Under the pieces are notes generated by a model, which did no database searches, was not told the DNA's origin, and saw nothing but the letters and a program-made list of their open reading frames with translations. Shown here piece by piece: positions 28,894-38,217 of a stretch of 64,000 nt of DNA. Source of the stretch: Vibrio casei (GTDB lineage Bacteria; Pseudomonadota; Gammaproteobacteria; Enterobacterales; Vibrionaceae); contig NZ_AP018680.1 in NCBI RefSeq assembly GCF_002218025.2, positions 1,488,001 through 1,552,000 of the forward strand, read 5' to 3'. Positions within the stretch are counted from its first letter, which is position 1. Each line of letters opens with the position of its first letter. Both the position numbers and the translations under genes were made by a program.

Positions 28894-28984
28894 TTCCAGC
28901 CGTCATGTTAATGGTAACGGAGTGTGATTAGTGTTTTTCTTGGTGGGTGTGTAAATTGTTTTTGGACAATAAATGAGTTTATCT

Positions 28985-29098
28985 CCCCGTCATCCCTCAC
29001 ATAAACTTAAGCGAAGAAGGTACGAAATCTCGCTTTCACTGAGTATTATTAATGTGAAAGATCCTGGATAATTCGTTCCTCATTTCCGGGATGACGAC
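28985..29098. repeat. Long degenerate intergenic repeat, copy A
   Basis: About 114 bp bounded by CCCGTCATCCC and GGGATGACG as inverted ends, with an internal GCGAAGAAG and CTCGCTTTCAC block. A diverged copy lies at 30874-30990 in the same orientation, on the other side of the XRE-cupin/LysE pair. Confidence 0.75.
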
Positions 29099-29357
29099 CT
29101 CCATAGTGAATTAAACCTTGGATCACTAAACGATTTTGGGGGCAGAAATCATTTAGGCGTTTCAGGCGGATTCTATCCTTCAGATAACTTCTGGTATCGC
29201 AAAATACAATCGGCCACCACTTGCTCTGGTGGCTGAAATGACAGGAAATGGACAGAAATTTGCACAACATTATCCTAGAACTACTAAGGTTATTTAAAAT
29301 TAAATGCTATTAAATTGCATGTATTTTTGTGTCTAACACTCTCGTAAAGTAGTAGTT
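29099..29357. other. Intergenic DNA beside copy A
   Basis: About 260 bp between the repeat and the end of the XRE-cupin gene. I see no convincing gene; a 73-codon frame across it reads through the repeat and resembles nothing. Confidence 0.4.
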
Positions 29358-29915
29358 TTATCGGTACTCAGAAATCAGCATTGCTCTTGTTCCTTCTTGT
29401 AAAGCCTCAAACAAATGCGGCAAATCTCCAGGGTAAGAAATATAATCACCTTCATTAAGCTCATAACTTTCTGAAACCAAACCAAGTCGAGCCTTTCCTG
29501 TAGCAATAACAACGTGCTCGATTACGCCTTGATTGTGTGGTTCCGAGTAATGGGGTTCTCCAGGTTCAACTTCAATCCAGTATATATCTCGACTTACATT
29601 AGGCGGACATGCTGCAAGCAAAGTAGCGTGGTAATTGTTACGCTTTGAAGCGACTGTTACTCCTTCGCCATGGCGAATAACTTTCGTTTCCTGTTTCGGT
29701 GATTCAAGCAAGCGTGATACTGGGATACCTAATACGATACAAATAGACCATAGCGTTTCGATGCTTGGGTTCCCAACTCCGTTTTCCAGTTGAGATAAAG
29801 TCGATTTTGCAATTTTTGCCTGTCTGGCAACCTCAGCAATGCTTAGCCCTGAACGTCTTCTTTCCGAATTTAACGTAGCTGCAATTTGTGCAATAGGTGG
29901 TTCATTTCTATTCAT
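29358..29915 (-). CDS. XRE-cupin transcriptional regulator
   Basis: 185 aa. N-terminal helix-turn-helix (residues 15-68, SIAEVARQAKIAKSTLSQLE) and a C-terminal cupin barrel (residues 110-185, HNQGVIEHVVIATGKARL, PGDLPHLFEA) that may bind a small ligand. Divergent from a LysE exporter, with five GTTCRTT repeats between; one of them (29923-29929) lies 8 bp before its own start, and there is no purine-rich ribosome site. That fits autoregulation and control of the exporter by an amino acid or related ligand. Confidence 0.9.
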   Translation of the reverse strand: MNRNEPPIAQIAATLNSERRRSGLSIAEVARQAKIAKSTLSQLENGVGNPSIETLWSICIVLGIPVSRLLESPKQETKVIRHGEGVTVASKRNNYHATLLAACPPNVSRDIYWIEVEPGEPHYSEPHNQGVIEHVVIATGKARLGLVSESYELNEGDYISYPGDLPHLFEALQEGTRAMLISEYR

Positions 29916-29922
29916 AGGATAG

Positions 29923-30030
29923 GTTCGTTATAAAATTTATGTTCATTATATCAAACGATCGTTTTTTTTGACAATTCGAGCTTGTTCGTTCAATATAAAA
30001 AACACTCGTTCATTAAAATGCTTGTTCATT
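29923..30030. promoter_or_regulatory. GTTCRTT direct-repeat operator with promoter
   Basis: The heptamer GTTCRTT occurs five times in the same orientation, starting at 29923, 29941, 29984, 30008 and 30024. A TTGACA box (29969-29974) and TATAAA (29994-29999) facing the LysE gene surround the third copy. The neighbouring XRE-cupin protein is the natural candidate to bind them. Confidence 0.65.
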
Positions 30031-30091
30031 TGTCGTAATTCATGAAATGAAAGCGGACATCAAGTATTAAGAGGAAATTAAATTCGAATAC

Positions 30092-30706
30092 ATGGTTTCT
30101 ATAGCGCTATTTGCTATTTCTGCTTCAGTTACTCCTGGCCCCAATAACATTATGGTTATGACATCAGGACTAAACTTTGGCGTGCGAAAGAGCCTGCCTC
30201 TACTGACAGGCATTTGTGTCGGATTTACTGTTATGCTACTGGTTGTCAGCTTGGGGTTCGGCCACCTTTTTACACTGTTTCCACAACTGAGTTTAATCAT
30301 AAAGGTTGTTGGGACAGCCTATTTGCTTTACTTGGCCTGGCTTATATCCAGAAGTGGTTCAGTAGATAGTAGCGCTCAAAAAGCCAAGCCGCTGGGCTTT
30401 CTAAAAGGAGCAATCTTTCAATGGGTTAATGCCAAAGCATGGGTAGTTGCTATTGGTGCGATTTCTTCATTCACAACGATAGGAGAACAATACACAACCC
30501 AAAGCCTGACCATTGCTACAACCTTTTTCCTCGTTTCGTTTCCATGCGTAGGGATATGGCTACTGTTTGGTTCTTTCCTACAACAAACACTGAAAAACAA
30601 TAACTATCTAATTTGGTTTAACATGTCTATGTCCGTTTTGTTATTGCTATCGGTCTTTCCTGTAATTGCAGACATTAGGCAGCAGTTAATAGCTAGTTGG
30701 CAATGA
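30092..30706 (+). CDS. LysE/RhtB family exporter
   Basis: 204 aa, six hydrophobic segments. LysE signature SASVTPGPNNIMVMTSGLNFG at the N-terminus and the second block QWVNAKAWVVAIGAIS. The ATG at 30092 leaves the N-terminus some residues shorter than usual and the GAGGAA site is 15 nt away. A 7-bp hairpin (30719-30737) follows without a T-run. Together with the divergent cupin regulator it forms a ligand-sensing export pair. Confidence 0.9.
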   Translation: MVSIALFAISASVTPGPNNIMVMTSGLNFGVRKSLPLLTGICVGFTVMLLVVSLGFGHLFTLFPQLSLIIKVVGTAYLLYLAWLISRSGSVDSSAQKAKPLGFLKGAIFQWVNAKAWVVAIGAISSFTTIGEQYTTQSLTIATTFFLVSFPCVGIWLLFGSFLQQTLKNNNYLIWFNMSMSVLLLLSVFPVIADIRQQLIASWQ

Positions 30707-30873
30707 ATGGTGATTCCGAACTCGTCTTAAACGAGTTAACTTAGAAGATGGAAAGAAATGGGAGATTCCGTTCACCACACAGCTAGTTGCAACCATGAGT
30801 AAAGTACGGTGATTTCAGTGGCACGATCCGCCACTGAGTAGTTACGTTAACACCGAATGGGGCATAAATGAGC
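30707..30873. other. Intergenic DNA after the exporter
   Basis: Holds a 7-bp inverted repeat AACTCGT / ACGAGTT (30719-30737) and a short open stretch to about 30812 that I could not assign. Nothing else convincing. Confidence 0.4.
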
Positions 30874-30990
30874 TTCCCCCTCACCGTCACATTAGCCTAG
30901 GCGAAGAAGATGCGGGGTCTCGCTTTCACGTAACTTTCATTGATGCGAAAGATTCCGAACAACTCCTACCTCGTTTCAGGAATGAAACAC
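30874..30990. repeat. Long degenerate intergenic repeat, copy B
   Basis: Diverged copy of 28985-29098, sharing GCGAAGAAG, TCTCGCTTTCAC, GCGAAAGATTCC-type blocks in the same order. Its inverted ends are less well kept. Confidence 0.7.
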
Positions 30991-31100
30991 TTGAATATAG
31001 TAAATCCTATAATATTCAAACAATTACAATCAACGCCCCCCACCTAACCAACCTTCCCTTAGTTGACACTATTATTCGCAAAAACGGCACTGCAACCTTG

Positions 31101-31181
31101 TTAACTTTGTATATTCCTAACTAACTCCGCCATTTGAAGTAATTGTCTATCAAAATAATCACTTAGACTATCAATCACACC
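31101..31181 (-). pseudogene. paiB-like C-terminal remnant
   Basis: The 26 codons before TAA at 31101 read GVIDSLSDYFDRQLLQMAE then LVRNIQS. This matches the C-terminus of the PaiB-like protein encoded at 39655-40290 (GVIEGLSHSADTQLLQMAE). It overlaps the 3' end of the RND gene in another frame. Only the tail remains, so it marks an old rearrangement junction. Confidence 0.65.
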
Positions 31182-34100
31182 TTTCTTTGTTCAAGATATG
31201 ACGGAATACGAAACATTAAAGTATAAGCCACCGGTAACACGATCAATGTTAATACTGATGCGAAACCTAAACCGAAGATAATGGTAATGGCCATCGATCC
31301 AAAAAAAGCATCATTTAATAGTGGGAGCATACCGAGCATGGTTGTTATTGCCGCCATTAATACGGGACGAACGCGGCTTATGGTAGAGTCCATCACTGCT
31401 TGCAAAGGCGGTTTTCCCTTCTTCAATTCTACGTTGATTTGATCAACCAATACAATGCCATTCTTAATGATCATGCCATTAAGGCTTAATACTCCCAGCA
31501 TTGCCATAAATGAAAATGGGGCGTTAAATAACAACAGGCCAGATGTCACACCAATCATGGCCAATGGCACAGTAAACCAAATTACCACAGCTTGTTTTAA
31601 TGAGTTAAACAGCACAATCGTGATGATAAACATGGCAAGAAACCCGAGGGGAATAGAACTAAACACCCCAGCTTCGGCTTCAAGAGATATTTCGCGCTCT
31701 CCTCCCCACTCAAATTCATAACCAGCCGGTAAAGGTATAGCTTCGATGTCGGCTTTTACTCTATTGAGCACCGAATCAGACGTTTCATCTTGACCATTCA
31801 CAGGATCAGCTAAAACGGTAATCACACGTTTTCGGTCTCGACGCATGATCAATGGGTTTTCCCACTCTGTATCAAAACTCGATACCACTTGTGTGAGCGG
31901 TACAAAAACATTGTAGTTCGAACTCCACACTTGTACTTTCGATATACTGTCAGCGTCCAGCCTTTCACTGGCAGGCGCTCTTGCAATAATAGGCAATAAA
32001 TGACTACCTTCGCGATAAATCCCAATTTGTTTACCGCTAAAATTCACCAATAATGAATCATCAATATTCCGTTTGCTTATGCCCGTTTCTCTAGCTTGAG
32101 CCAAGGAAATTTGTGGACGAATGAGAGTAACTTGATTACGCCAATTATGACGTACACTTACCGCAGTAGGCTCTGCGTCAAATATAGATGTCGTTTGAGC
32201 TGCAAGTTGACGGAGCACTTTAGGTTCGTCACCAAAAAAACGAGCTTCAAGTTTAGCCGCTGGAGCAGGACCATTTTCCATATATTTAAAACGATACTCA
32301 GCTTGTGGATATTTAGCGATCAATTCTCGTTCTAATTTACGCATAAACGTATTAAGCGCCGTTAAATCCATCATCTCGATAATGATCTGACCATAAGCGC
32401 TATAGGCTTTTTCAGGCATATAGGACAAATTAAATCGTTGTGCTCCTTGACCAATAACGGATGATAAATTCACTAGGCCTATATTATGATCCGCTTGTTG
32501 CTGAATAATATCGGCTTCAAGTCGCGATACATGTTGTTCGGTTGCTTTTATATCGGAACCTTCAGGCATCCACACGTTAACAAAAAATATTGGTGTATTT
32601 GAAGCGGGAAAAAATACTTGTTTCACATTCCCGAATCCAATGATAGCGGTTATCAACGAGAGAACAATCAGCCCTAATGTTATCCAACGAAAACGCATTG
32701 TCAGGTTTAATATTTGACGAAAAATAATAAACAGTAACCCTTTATAAGGGTCATCATCACTTTGTTCATCAGCAACGCCATCTTTAAAGAGGAGATAACA
32801 GAAAAAAGGCGTTAACGTCATGGCGACAATCCAACTGATAAACAGTGAAATAAATAACACTTGAAACAAAGAACGGCAAAATTCTCCCGTCGCGGTATCC
32901 GTTAAGCCTATCGGAGCAAATGCCATAATGGCAATGATAGTCGCCCCCAACAACGGCCATTGAGTTTGTGAAATGACTTGCTTAGCGGTCTCAAAACGAC
33001 TTTTGCCTAACTTAATGCCAATCAATATTCCTTCGGTTACCACAATGGCATTATCAACTAACATGCCGAGAGCAATAATTAATGCACCTAATGAGATAAT
33101 TTGTAACTCAATATTGAGAACGTTCATCACAATAAAAGTACCAAGGATACTAAGTAATAGTACCAACCCCATGAGTAAGCCAGATCGTAACCCCATGAAA
33201 ATTAGTAATACAACAATAACGATACCAATCGATTCTGCTAAGTTAATTAAAAAACCACTTACGGTTTCATCAACCATTTTACTCTGGTCATAAACTGTAT
33301 TTAGCATCATTCCTATCGGTAATTCATTACTAAGATCAATTATGCGATTATTAACGGCTGTTCCAACATCAACGACGTTAATGCCACTTGAAAATGAGAT
33401 CCCTATCGATAAAGATTTTTTACCAAAAGAATGGTAAATATTATCTGGCTTTTCTTCTGTATCTTTATAAATATTAGCGATATCACCCAGATAAATCAGT
33501 TTCGAACTATTAGGAGGGCTAATCAATAAACGTTTCATTTCGGCTATATTGTCAAACTCTCCAGTAGGATGAATACGGATACGGTTATCGCCTACACGGA
33601 CACTTCCAGCATTTGAGACCACATTTTGGCGTTGAATGATGCTATAGATATAACCTCGATCTAATCCAAGCACATTAAGCTTTTCCTGAGATATTTCAAC
33701 GACCACTTCATCCATGACTTTTCCAGAAATAGTGACCTTTTTTACTCCTTCTATTAACACTAACTCTCGTCTTAAAAAGTCACTATAATTTTGCAATTCT
33801 CGGTCACTGTAACCCTCACCTGTCAAATTCAATAAAAGGCCGTAAACGTCACCAAAATCATCAATAACTTTTGGTTTCATTGTTCCCGGCGGTAAAGCGC
33901 CTAAATTATCATTCACTTTACGGCGTACTTCGTCCCATATCTGGGGGAGTTCATCAGGGCCAAAGTTCTCTGCCATTTCGATTTCTATTTGAGACAAACC
34001 TGCGCTGTTCACCGACGTAATATGTTTAACACCTTCTAACTGCTGTAGAGCATCTTCGATAGGAAGTGTTACCTCTTCTTCCACCTGCTCTGGCGAAGCC

Positions 34101-34258
34101 CCGGGATAAGCAGTAATGACCAATGCTTGTTTGATGGTAAATTCAGGAAGCTCCAATTGACCTAATTTAAAGAATGAGACCGTACCACCAATAAGCAGCA
34201 GGAAAGTAAACATCCAACTTATGACTTTATGGGTAATAGAATATTCAGCAAAATTCAT
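31175..34258 (-). CDS. RND efflux pump, inner-membrane transporter
   Basis: 1027 aa, the AcrB-type proton antiporter length, with 12 membrane helices and two large periplasmic loops. Conserved TM4 block GMLVDNAIVVTEGI (Asp kept, the usual second Asp is Asn) and TM10 Lys in MIIKNGIVLVDQI. It takes substrates from the membrane or periplasm and needs the lipoprotein adaptor encoded upstream and an outer-membrane channel elsewhere. Substrate unknown. It lies 40 bp after the adaptor gene. Confidence 0.93.
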   Translation of the reverse strand: MNFAEYSITHKVISWMFTFLLLIGGTVSFFKLGQLELPEFTIKQALVITAYPGASPEQVEEEVTLPIEDALQQLEGVKHITSVNSAGLSQIEIEMAENFGPDELPQIWDEVRRKVNDNLGALPPGTMKPKVIDDFGDVYGLLLNLTGEGYSDRELQNYSDFLRRELVLIEGVKKVTISGKVMDEVVVEISQEKLNVLGLDRGYIYSIIQRQNVVSNAGSVRVGDNRIRIHPTGEFDNIAEMKRLLISPPNSSKLIYLGDIANIYKDTEEKPDNIYHSFGKKSLSIGISFSSGINVVDVGTAVNNRIIDLSNELPIGMMLNTVYDQSKMVDETVSGFLINLAESIGIVIVVLLIFMGLRSGLLMGLVLLLSILGTFIVMNVLNIELQIISLGALIIALGMLVDNAIVVTEGILIGIKLGKSRFETAKQVISQTQWPLLGATIIAIMAFAPIGLTDTATGEFCRSLFQVLFISLFISWIVAMTLTPFFCYLLFKDGVADEQSDDDPYKGLLFIIFRQILNLTMRFRWITLGLIVLSLITAIIGFGNVKQVFFPASNTPIFFVNVWMPEGSDIKATEQHVSRLEADIIQQQADHNIGLVNLSSVIGQGAQRFNLSYMPEKAYSAYGQIIIEMMDLTALNTFMRKLERELIAKYPQAEYRFKYMENGPAPAAKLEARFFGDEPKVLRQLAAQTTSIFDAEPTAVSVRHNWRNQVTLIRPQISLAQARETGISKRNIDDSLLVNFSGKQIGIYREGSHLLPIIARAPASERLDADSISKVQVWSSNYNVFVPLTQVVSSFDTEWENPLIMRRDRKRVITVLADPVNGQDETSDSVLNRVKADIEAIPLPAGYEFEWGGEREISLEAEAGVFSSIPLGFLAMFIITIVLFNSLKQAVVIWFTVPLAMIGVTSGLLLFNAPFSFMAMLGVLSLNGMIIKNGIVLVDQINVELKKGKPPLQAVMDSTISRVRPVLMAAITTMLGMLPLLNDAFFGSMAITIIFGLGFASVLTLIVLPVAYTLMFRIPSYLEQRKV

Positions 34259-34298
34259 CTATTAAGCTCCGTCTTATTTTTGAAATAAGTAGCATAAT

Positions 34299-35381
34299 TT
34301 ACACACCTCGTTGCTTACGCAGTGGCTTAACATTAAGATCCTCAACTAAAGCTCCCACCCCCGCAATAACCACTTTATCGCCCACTTTCACCCCCTGAAT
34401 GATTTCAACACCAGTCGCAGTAACTCTTCCTAATGTGACAACTCGAGAATTGACTTTGCGATTGTCAGAGTCGAAAACCCAGACAATACTTTTACTGTCA
34501 TTATCTCGTTTCATAATGGCACTGGCTGGCAATACGGCTATCACACTATTAGATTTAGCCGATGACATATCGACGGTTAATTCAGCGCTCATTCCAGGAA
34601 AAACCGAGATACTTTTAGGTTGAGGAAGCGTAAACACAACTTCATAACTTTGCGTTCCGAGTGTTACCTGAGTAGCGTTCTCTTTGAGCGTAACGGGAAA
34701 CTCTAAATCTGGTCTTATGGCAAAGCGCACGCTAGCTTGAATTTTTGCTTGTGAATTAAAGCGAGGAAGATGGCTAATTAATGATTCAGGAACCTGAATG
34801 ACAATATCAATATTATGGTCTTTCTGTAGAATCAAAATAGATTGATTTGCCTGCACCATTTGAAAGTGATCAATAAATACTTTGGCAACAATACCATCGT
34901 AAGGGGCTTTTAATTCGGTATAGCTCAATTGATCTTGAGCACTGAATAAATTAGCTCTAGCTGCTTTAATTTGCGCTTTAGCTAAATCGTAATCAGATTG
35001 TGAAATGAGATTACGACGCAACAGCTTATCCTTACGCTTAAAATCAGCAGCAGCAAGTTCATAATCAGCCTCTCGATGTAAAAGCGTATTCCGGGCATCA
35101 CGGCTATCGAGCCGAGCTAAAACTGTGTCCTTTTTTACCTTATCACCTTCGGATAGAGAGAAATCAACAAGATGGCCAGACAGTCTAAAAGCGAGGTCAG
35201 CTCGTTTAGTGGCTGCAACTTTAGCTGGAAACATACGAATCCAATCCTCATTAACATCAGTAATCTCAACGAGTTTTACGGGACGAACGGTTGGTGTGAT
35301 CACTTCTATTGATTCAACGCCACACCCCATCAAGGTAATAGCAAACACAATAAGTGAAACGGTCTTTGACAATAAAGTCAT
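34299..35381 (-). CDS. RND efflux periplasmic adaptor lipoprotein
   Basis: About 360 aa, HlyD/AcrA family membrane-fusion protein. The start at 35381 gives a lipoprotein signal with lipobox LMGC at residues 17-20; the longer frame to 35438 would bury it. Biotinyl-lipoyl-like halves (VKKDTVLARLDSRD; APYDGIVAKVFIDH) flank a coiled-coil hairpin. Same strand and next to the RND transporter; divergent from a disrupted LysR regulator. Confidence 0.92.
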   Translation of the reverse strand: MTLLSKTVSLIVFAITLMGCGVESIEVITPTVRPVKLVEITDVNEDWIRMFPAKVAATKRADLAFRLSGHLVDFSLSEGDKVKKDTVLARLDSRDARNTLLHREADYELAAADFKRKDKLLRRNLISQSDYDLAKAQIKAARANLFSAQDQLSYTELKAPYDGIVAKVFIDHFQMVQANQSILILQKDHNIDIVIQVPESLISHLPRFNSQAKIQASVRFAIRPDLEFPVTLKENATQVTLGTQSYEVVFTLPQPKSISVFPGMSAELTVDMSSAKSNSVIAVLPASAIMKRDNDSKSIVWVFDSDNRKVNSRVVTLGRVTATGVEIIQGVKVGDKVVIAGVGALVEDLNVKPLRKQRGV

Positions 35382-35892
35382 AAACTTAATTCCATATATC
35401 AATTTAAATACGAATGGTGAATGAGTCAAAGATAGCAATCATATTGGTCGATAAATACGGAATGATTAGGAACTGTTAGTTCCATATAATGAAACCAATT
35501 TAACTTGATAGATGGGATTTTTATGTAAAACTATCAATATAAAAAAATCTGATCAATTTTTAAGGGATGTTATGAAAACGGAAGATATCGCGCTGTTCCA
35601 CCGTATTGTGGAAACAGGTAGTTTGGTGGAAGCTGCCGATATACTCAACCTACCAAAGTCAACCTTAAGTCGCCGTTTACAAACATTAGAAAATGAATTG
35701 AAAGTTAAACTGTTTCATCGCCAAAGCAGAACGATGACTCTAACTGCTTCTGGTAATCATTTTTATATTAAAACAACCAAAATGTTAGCCACTCTTGAGC
35801 AAACCATGTCAGAGTTAACGGGACAAGAATCTGAAGTTTCAGGGCATTTAAGGATATCGGTGTTTGTCAAACTAGTTGTCGCGATCACTACG

Positions 35893-36942
35893 TTATGCAC
35901 TCTCAGCCTTGACACTATTTTGTTCAGGGTTTAAGTACACTTCTTTTGGTAAATCCCAATTACGGATATTACCGCTCCAGCGCTCAGGGTGAGCATCTTT
36001 AGCACCTTGATAAACTTCTTTTCTATTAGCCAATATGTCACCCGCTAATCCTGAATGCCTTTGATGTGGGCTGACGTATTTGATGCCACTATGTTTGTGG
36101 TTAAAATTATACCAGTGGCTAAATTTCAACACCCAACTACGCGCCTCATCAATTGTTGAAAACCCTTTATACGGATAGTCAGGGCGATATTTACACGTTT
36201 TAAATATCGACTCAGCATAAGCATTATCATTGCTCACCCTAGGACGATTAAAAGACGACACGACACCTAAACTATAAAGTGTTTCAAGCATTGATGAGCC
36301 TTTCATTGGGCTTCCATTATCCGAATGCAGTACCAGAGGATTATCTTTAACTCCTTCTTTTAAATGAGCTTTCTTAATTAATATTGATGCATTTTCTGCT
36401 GATTCGTCATCATGAATTTCCCATCCAACAATCTTTCGACTAAATATATCGAGTATCAAATATAAATAAAAATGCAGCCCTTTAGCGGGGCCTGGTAACC
36501 AAGTAATATCCCAACACCACACTTGGTTTGGCCCTGTAGCACAGTGTGTCGTCGGTACTTTTCTCTCTTTTATCTGACTACGTCCGCGAGCGTTTTGCTG
36601 TTTTTCTTCATGAAGAACACGATAATATGTTGATTCAGAAGCAAGATAAATACCCTCATCTGCTAATGTAGGGACGATTTGGCTTGGTGGTAAGCTCTTA
36701 AAATCATCGCTATTAACGATGGCTAATATGTTATCTCTCTCTGCTTTTGATAGCTTATTTTTTGGCTCAGGGCGCTGAGATATTGGTCTACCATCTGTTT
36801 TTATGTTCCCGTCAACAGTCCAACGTTGATACGTCCGGACACTGATCCCAAGTTCACGGCAAGCTTTAAACTTTGGCGCACCAGAACTCACAGCTTCATT
36901 AACTAGTTTAACTGCTTGAATGCGAGCTGAGTCGAGGATCAT
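35893..36942 (-). CDS. IS3-family transposase OrfB
   Basis: 349 aa. A helix-turn-helix-like start and HTH_21 region precede an rve integrase core with the DDE residues in WCWDITWLP, VLHSDNGSP and DNAYAESIFKTCK. It cuts and joins the element ends. It overlaps orfA by 4 bp, and a slippery A7 run at 36975-36981 could produce an OrfAB fusion by -1 frameshifting. Appears intact. Confidence 0.93.
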   Translation of the reverse strand: MILDSARIQAVKLVNEAVSSGAPKFKACRELGISVRTYQRWTVDGNIKTDGRPISQRPEPKNKLSKAERDNILAIVNSDDFKSLPPSQIVPTLADEGIYLASESTYYRVLHEEKQQNARGRSQIKERKVPTTHCATGPNQVWCWDITWLPGPAKGLHFYLYLILDIFSRKIVGWEIHDDESAENASILIKKAHLKEGVKDNPLVLHSDNGSPMKGSSMLETLYSLGVVSSFNRPRVSNDNAYAESIFKTCKYRPDYPYKGFSTIDEARSWVLKFSHWYNFNHKHSGIKYVSPHQRHSGLAGDILANRKEVYQGAKDAHPERWSGNIRNWDLPKEVYLNPEQNSVKAESA

Positions 36943-37436
36943 TCGTCCTCGGCTTCCCCCCAGATCGCATTTGCTTTTTTTCTTAACACCAATAGTGCTG
37001 CGGTTTCAGCGAGTGCCTTATCTTTTCGACGTAGCTCCTTTTCTAATTGATTGATCTGTTTTTTATCTTTCTTTGTTTCGGTGGAGAAGGCTTTTTCTTG
37101 CTCTTTAACGTTAGCGTTTGCATCTATACACGCATTTCGCCAAGCCGATACTTGTTCCACATAAAGACCTTTGCCTCGGCAATATTCCGCTAACTCAGCT
37201 TGATTTAAAGAGGCTGTTTCCAACACGACTGAGAATTTATTTGCTGATGACCACTGCTCAGCATTCTTTCCATCACCTGGCACTAAATGCCCCTTATCAA
37301 TTGCTTGTTTTCGCCAATTATACAAGGTTGATTCACCAATCCCCATCTCGATTGATAATTGGGCTATTGCTATATTATTTGGAGGCATCATCTTCTGAAG
37401 AGCCGACTCTTTGCTTTGCGCTGAATAATGTTTCAT
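36939..37436 (-). CDS. IS3-family transposase OrfA
   Basis: 165 aa. HTH region IAQLSIEMGIGESTLYNWRK, which recognises the IS ends, then a leucine-zipper coil KDKKQINQLEKELRRKDKAL. The 3' end contains A AAA AAA in the zero frame, from which a -1 slip reads open into orfB. Confidence 0.92.
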   Translation of the reverse strand: MKHYSAQSKESALQKMMPPNNIAIAQLSIEMGIGESTLYNWRKQAIDKGHLVPGDGKNAEQWSSANKFSVVLETASLNQAELAEYCRGKGLYVEQVSAWRNACIDANANVKEQEKAFSTETKKDKKQINQLEKELRRKDKALAETAALLVLRKKANAIWGEAEDE

Positions 37437-38217
37437 TGTTACTCCACGCCCTCTGTTTAATGGTTGAATATTAAGCGCGACAACTAGTCTGACAGAGAGG
37501 GATATTAATTTTCCCCATTCCTGAACTGATTTGGATCACTCATATCATCTTTGACTTTATGGATCAAAATCCTGAAATTACCGTCGAGATTATAGTCAGT
37601 GCTGAACCACAAAATATGATCCGAAATAATATTGATCTCGCCTTTATGCTTGAAGATGCCTTTAACGAAAATGAAATGGTTGCGAGGCATATTTTCAATG
37701 AGAAGGTCCATTTTTTCGCGAGCCCCAAATACATTGAAAATACAGCTATCCCCATCACGATCGACGAATTACCTAATCATAATTCCATATTATTTCGTTA
37801 TCCCAACGGTCGTGTTTTTAACAAAGTTCCTTTTGAAGAAGGAAAAATATTATCACTCAAAGGTAATTTATGTGTGAACAACCCTGAAACTTGCTTAGAA
37901 GCAACATTAATGGGGCGTGGAATATCCATGATACCTCTACATTTCGCACAAGAAAGTATCAATAATGGAAAATTAGAGATGCTATTTAAAGAAGTTGGTC
38001 CCTACGAGCTAAAATATTTTCTTGTTTATCCCTCAAGACGCTTTATTAGTTTAGCCAGCCAACGTTTTATAGATTTTATGATGAATAAACTAAATGAATA
38101 CAAACACCATAATATAAGCATTAAAAGCTCCCCCCTAGAAGCCCAAGAACCTAATCAATAACGATAAGGCATTTATAAACAGTGGCGAGAATTTAGAGGA
38201 ATTAAGAACGATTTTAA

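Larger units (their letters stand above)
35865..37494 (-). mobile_element. IS3-family insertion sequence
   Basis: 1630 bp with 19-bp terminal inverted repeats, TGTCAAACTAGTTGTCGCG at the left and TGTCAGACTAGTTGTCGCG as complement of the right, one mismatch. It holds orfA and orfB on the minus strand, overlapping by ATGA. No clear target-site duplication is visible (GTT and GAG flank it). Confidence 0.92.
35572..38161 (+). pseudogene. LysR regulator of the RND pump, split by an IS
   Basis: The N-terminal part (35572-35864) carries the LysR HTH, DIALFHRIVETGSLVEAA then LPKSTLSRRLQTLE, with AAGGGA before its ATG. The C-terminal effector domain resumes at 37495 (ILIFPIPELIWITHIIFDF). Joining 293 and 667 bases gives an uninterrupted 319-aa frame, so the IS is the only lesion. 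It is divergent from the RND operon, making it the likely regulator; loss may free or silence the pump. Confidence 0.9.

Noticed and set aside
30717..30815. Open stretch of about 31 codons that reads LKRVNLEDGKKWEIPF and ends near 30812.
   Set aside because: No start codon, no ribosome site and no family I can name; it could be a gene remnant but I cannot support it.
34399..35424. Plus-strand frames of 70-100 codons opposite the adaptor lipoprotein gene.
   Set aside because: They are mirrors of the HlyD-family gene and resemble no protein.
35865..37494. Target-site duplication around the IS.
   Set aside because: Flanks GTT and GAG do not match, and no shift of the ends gives a convincing 3- or 4-bp repeat; the shared GGATAT on both sides is not adjacent to the ends.
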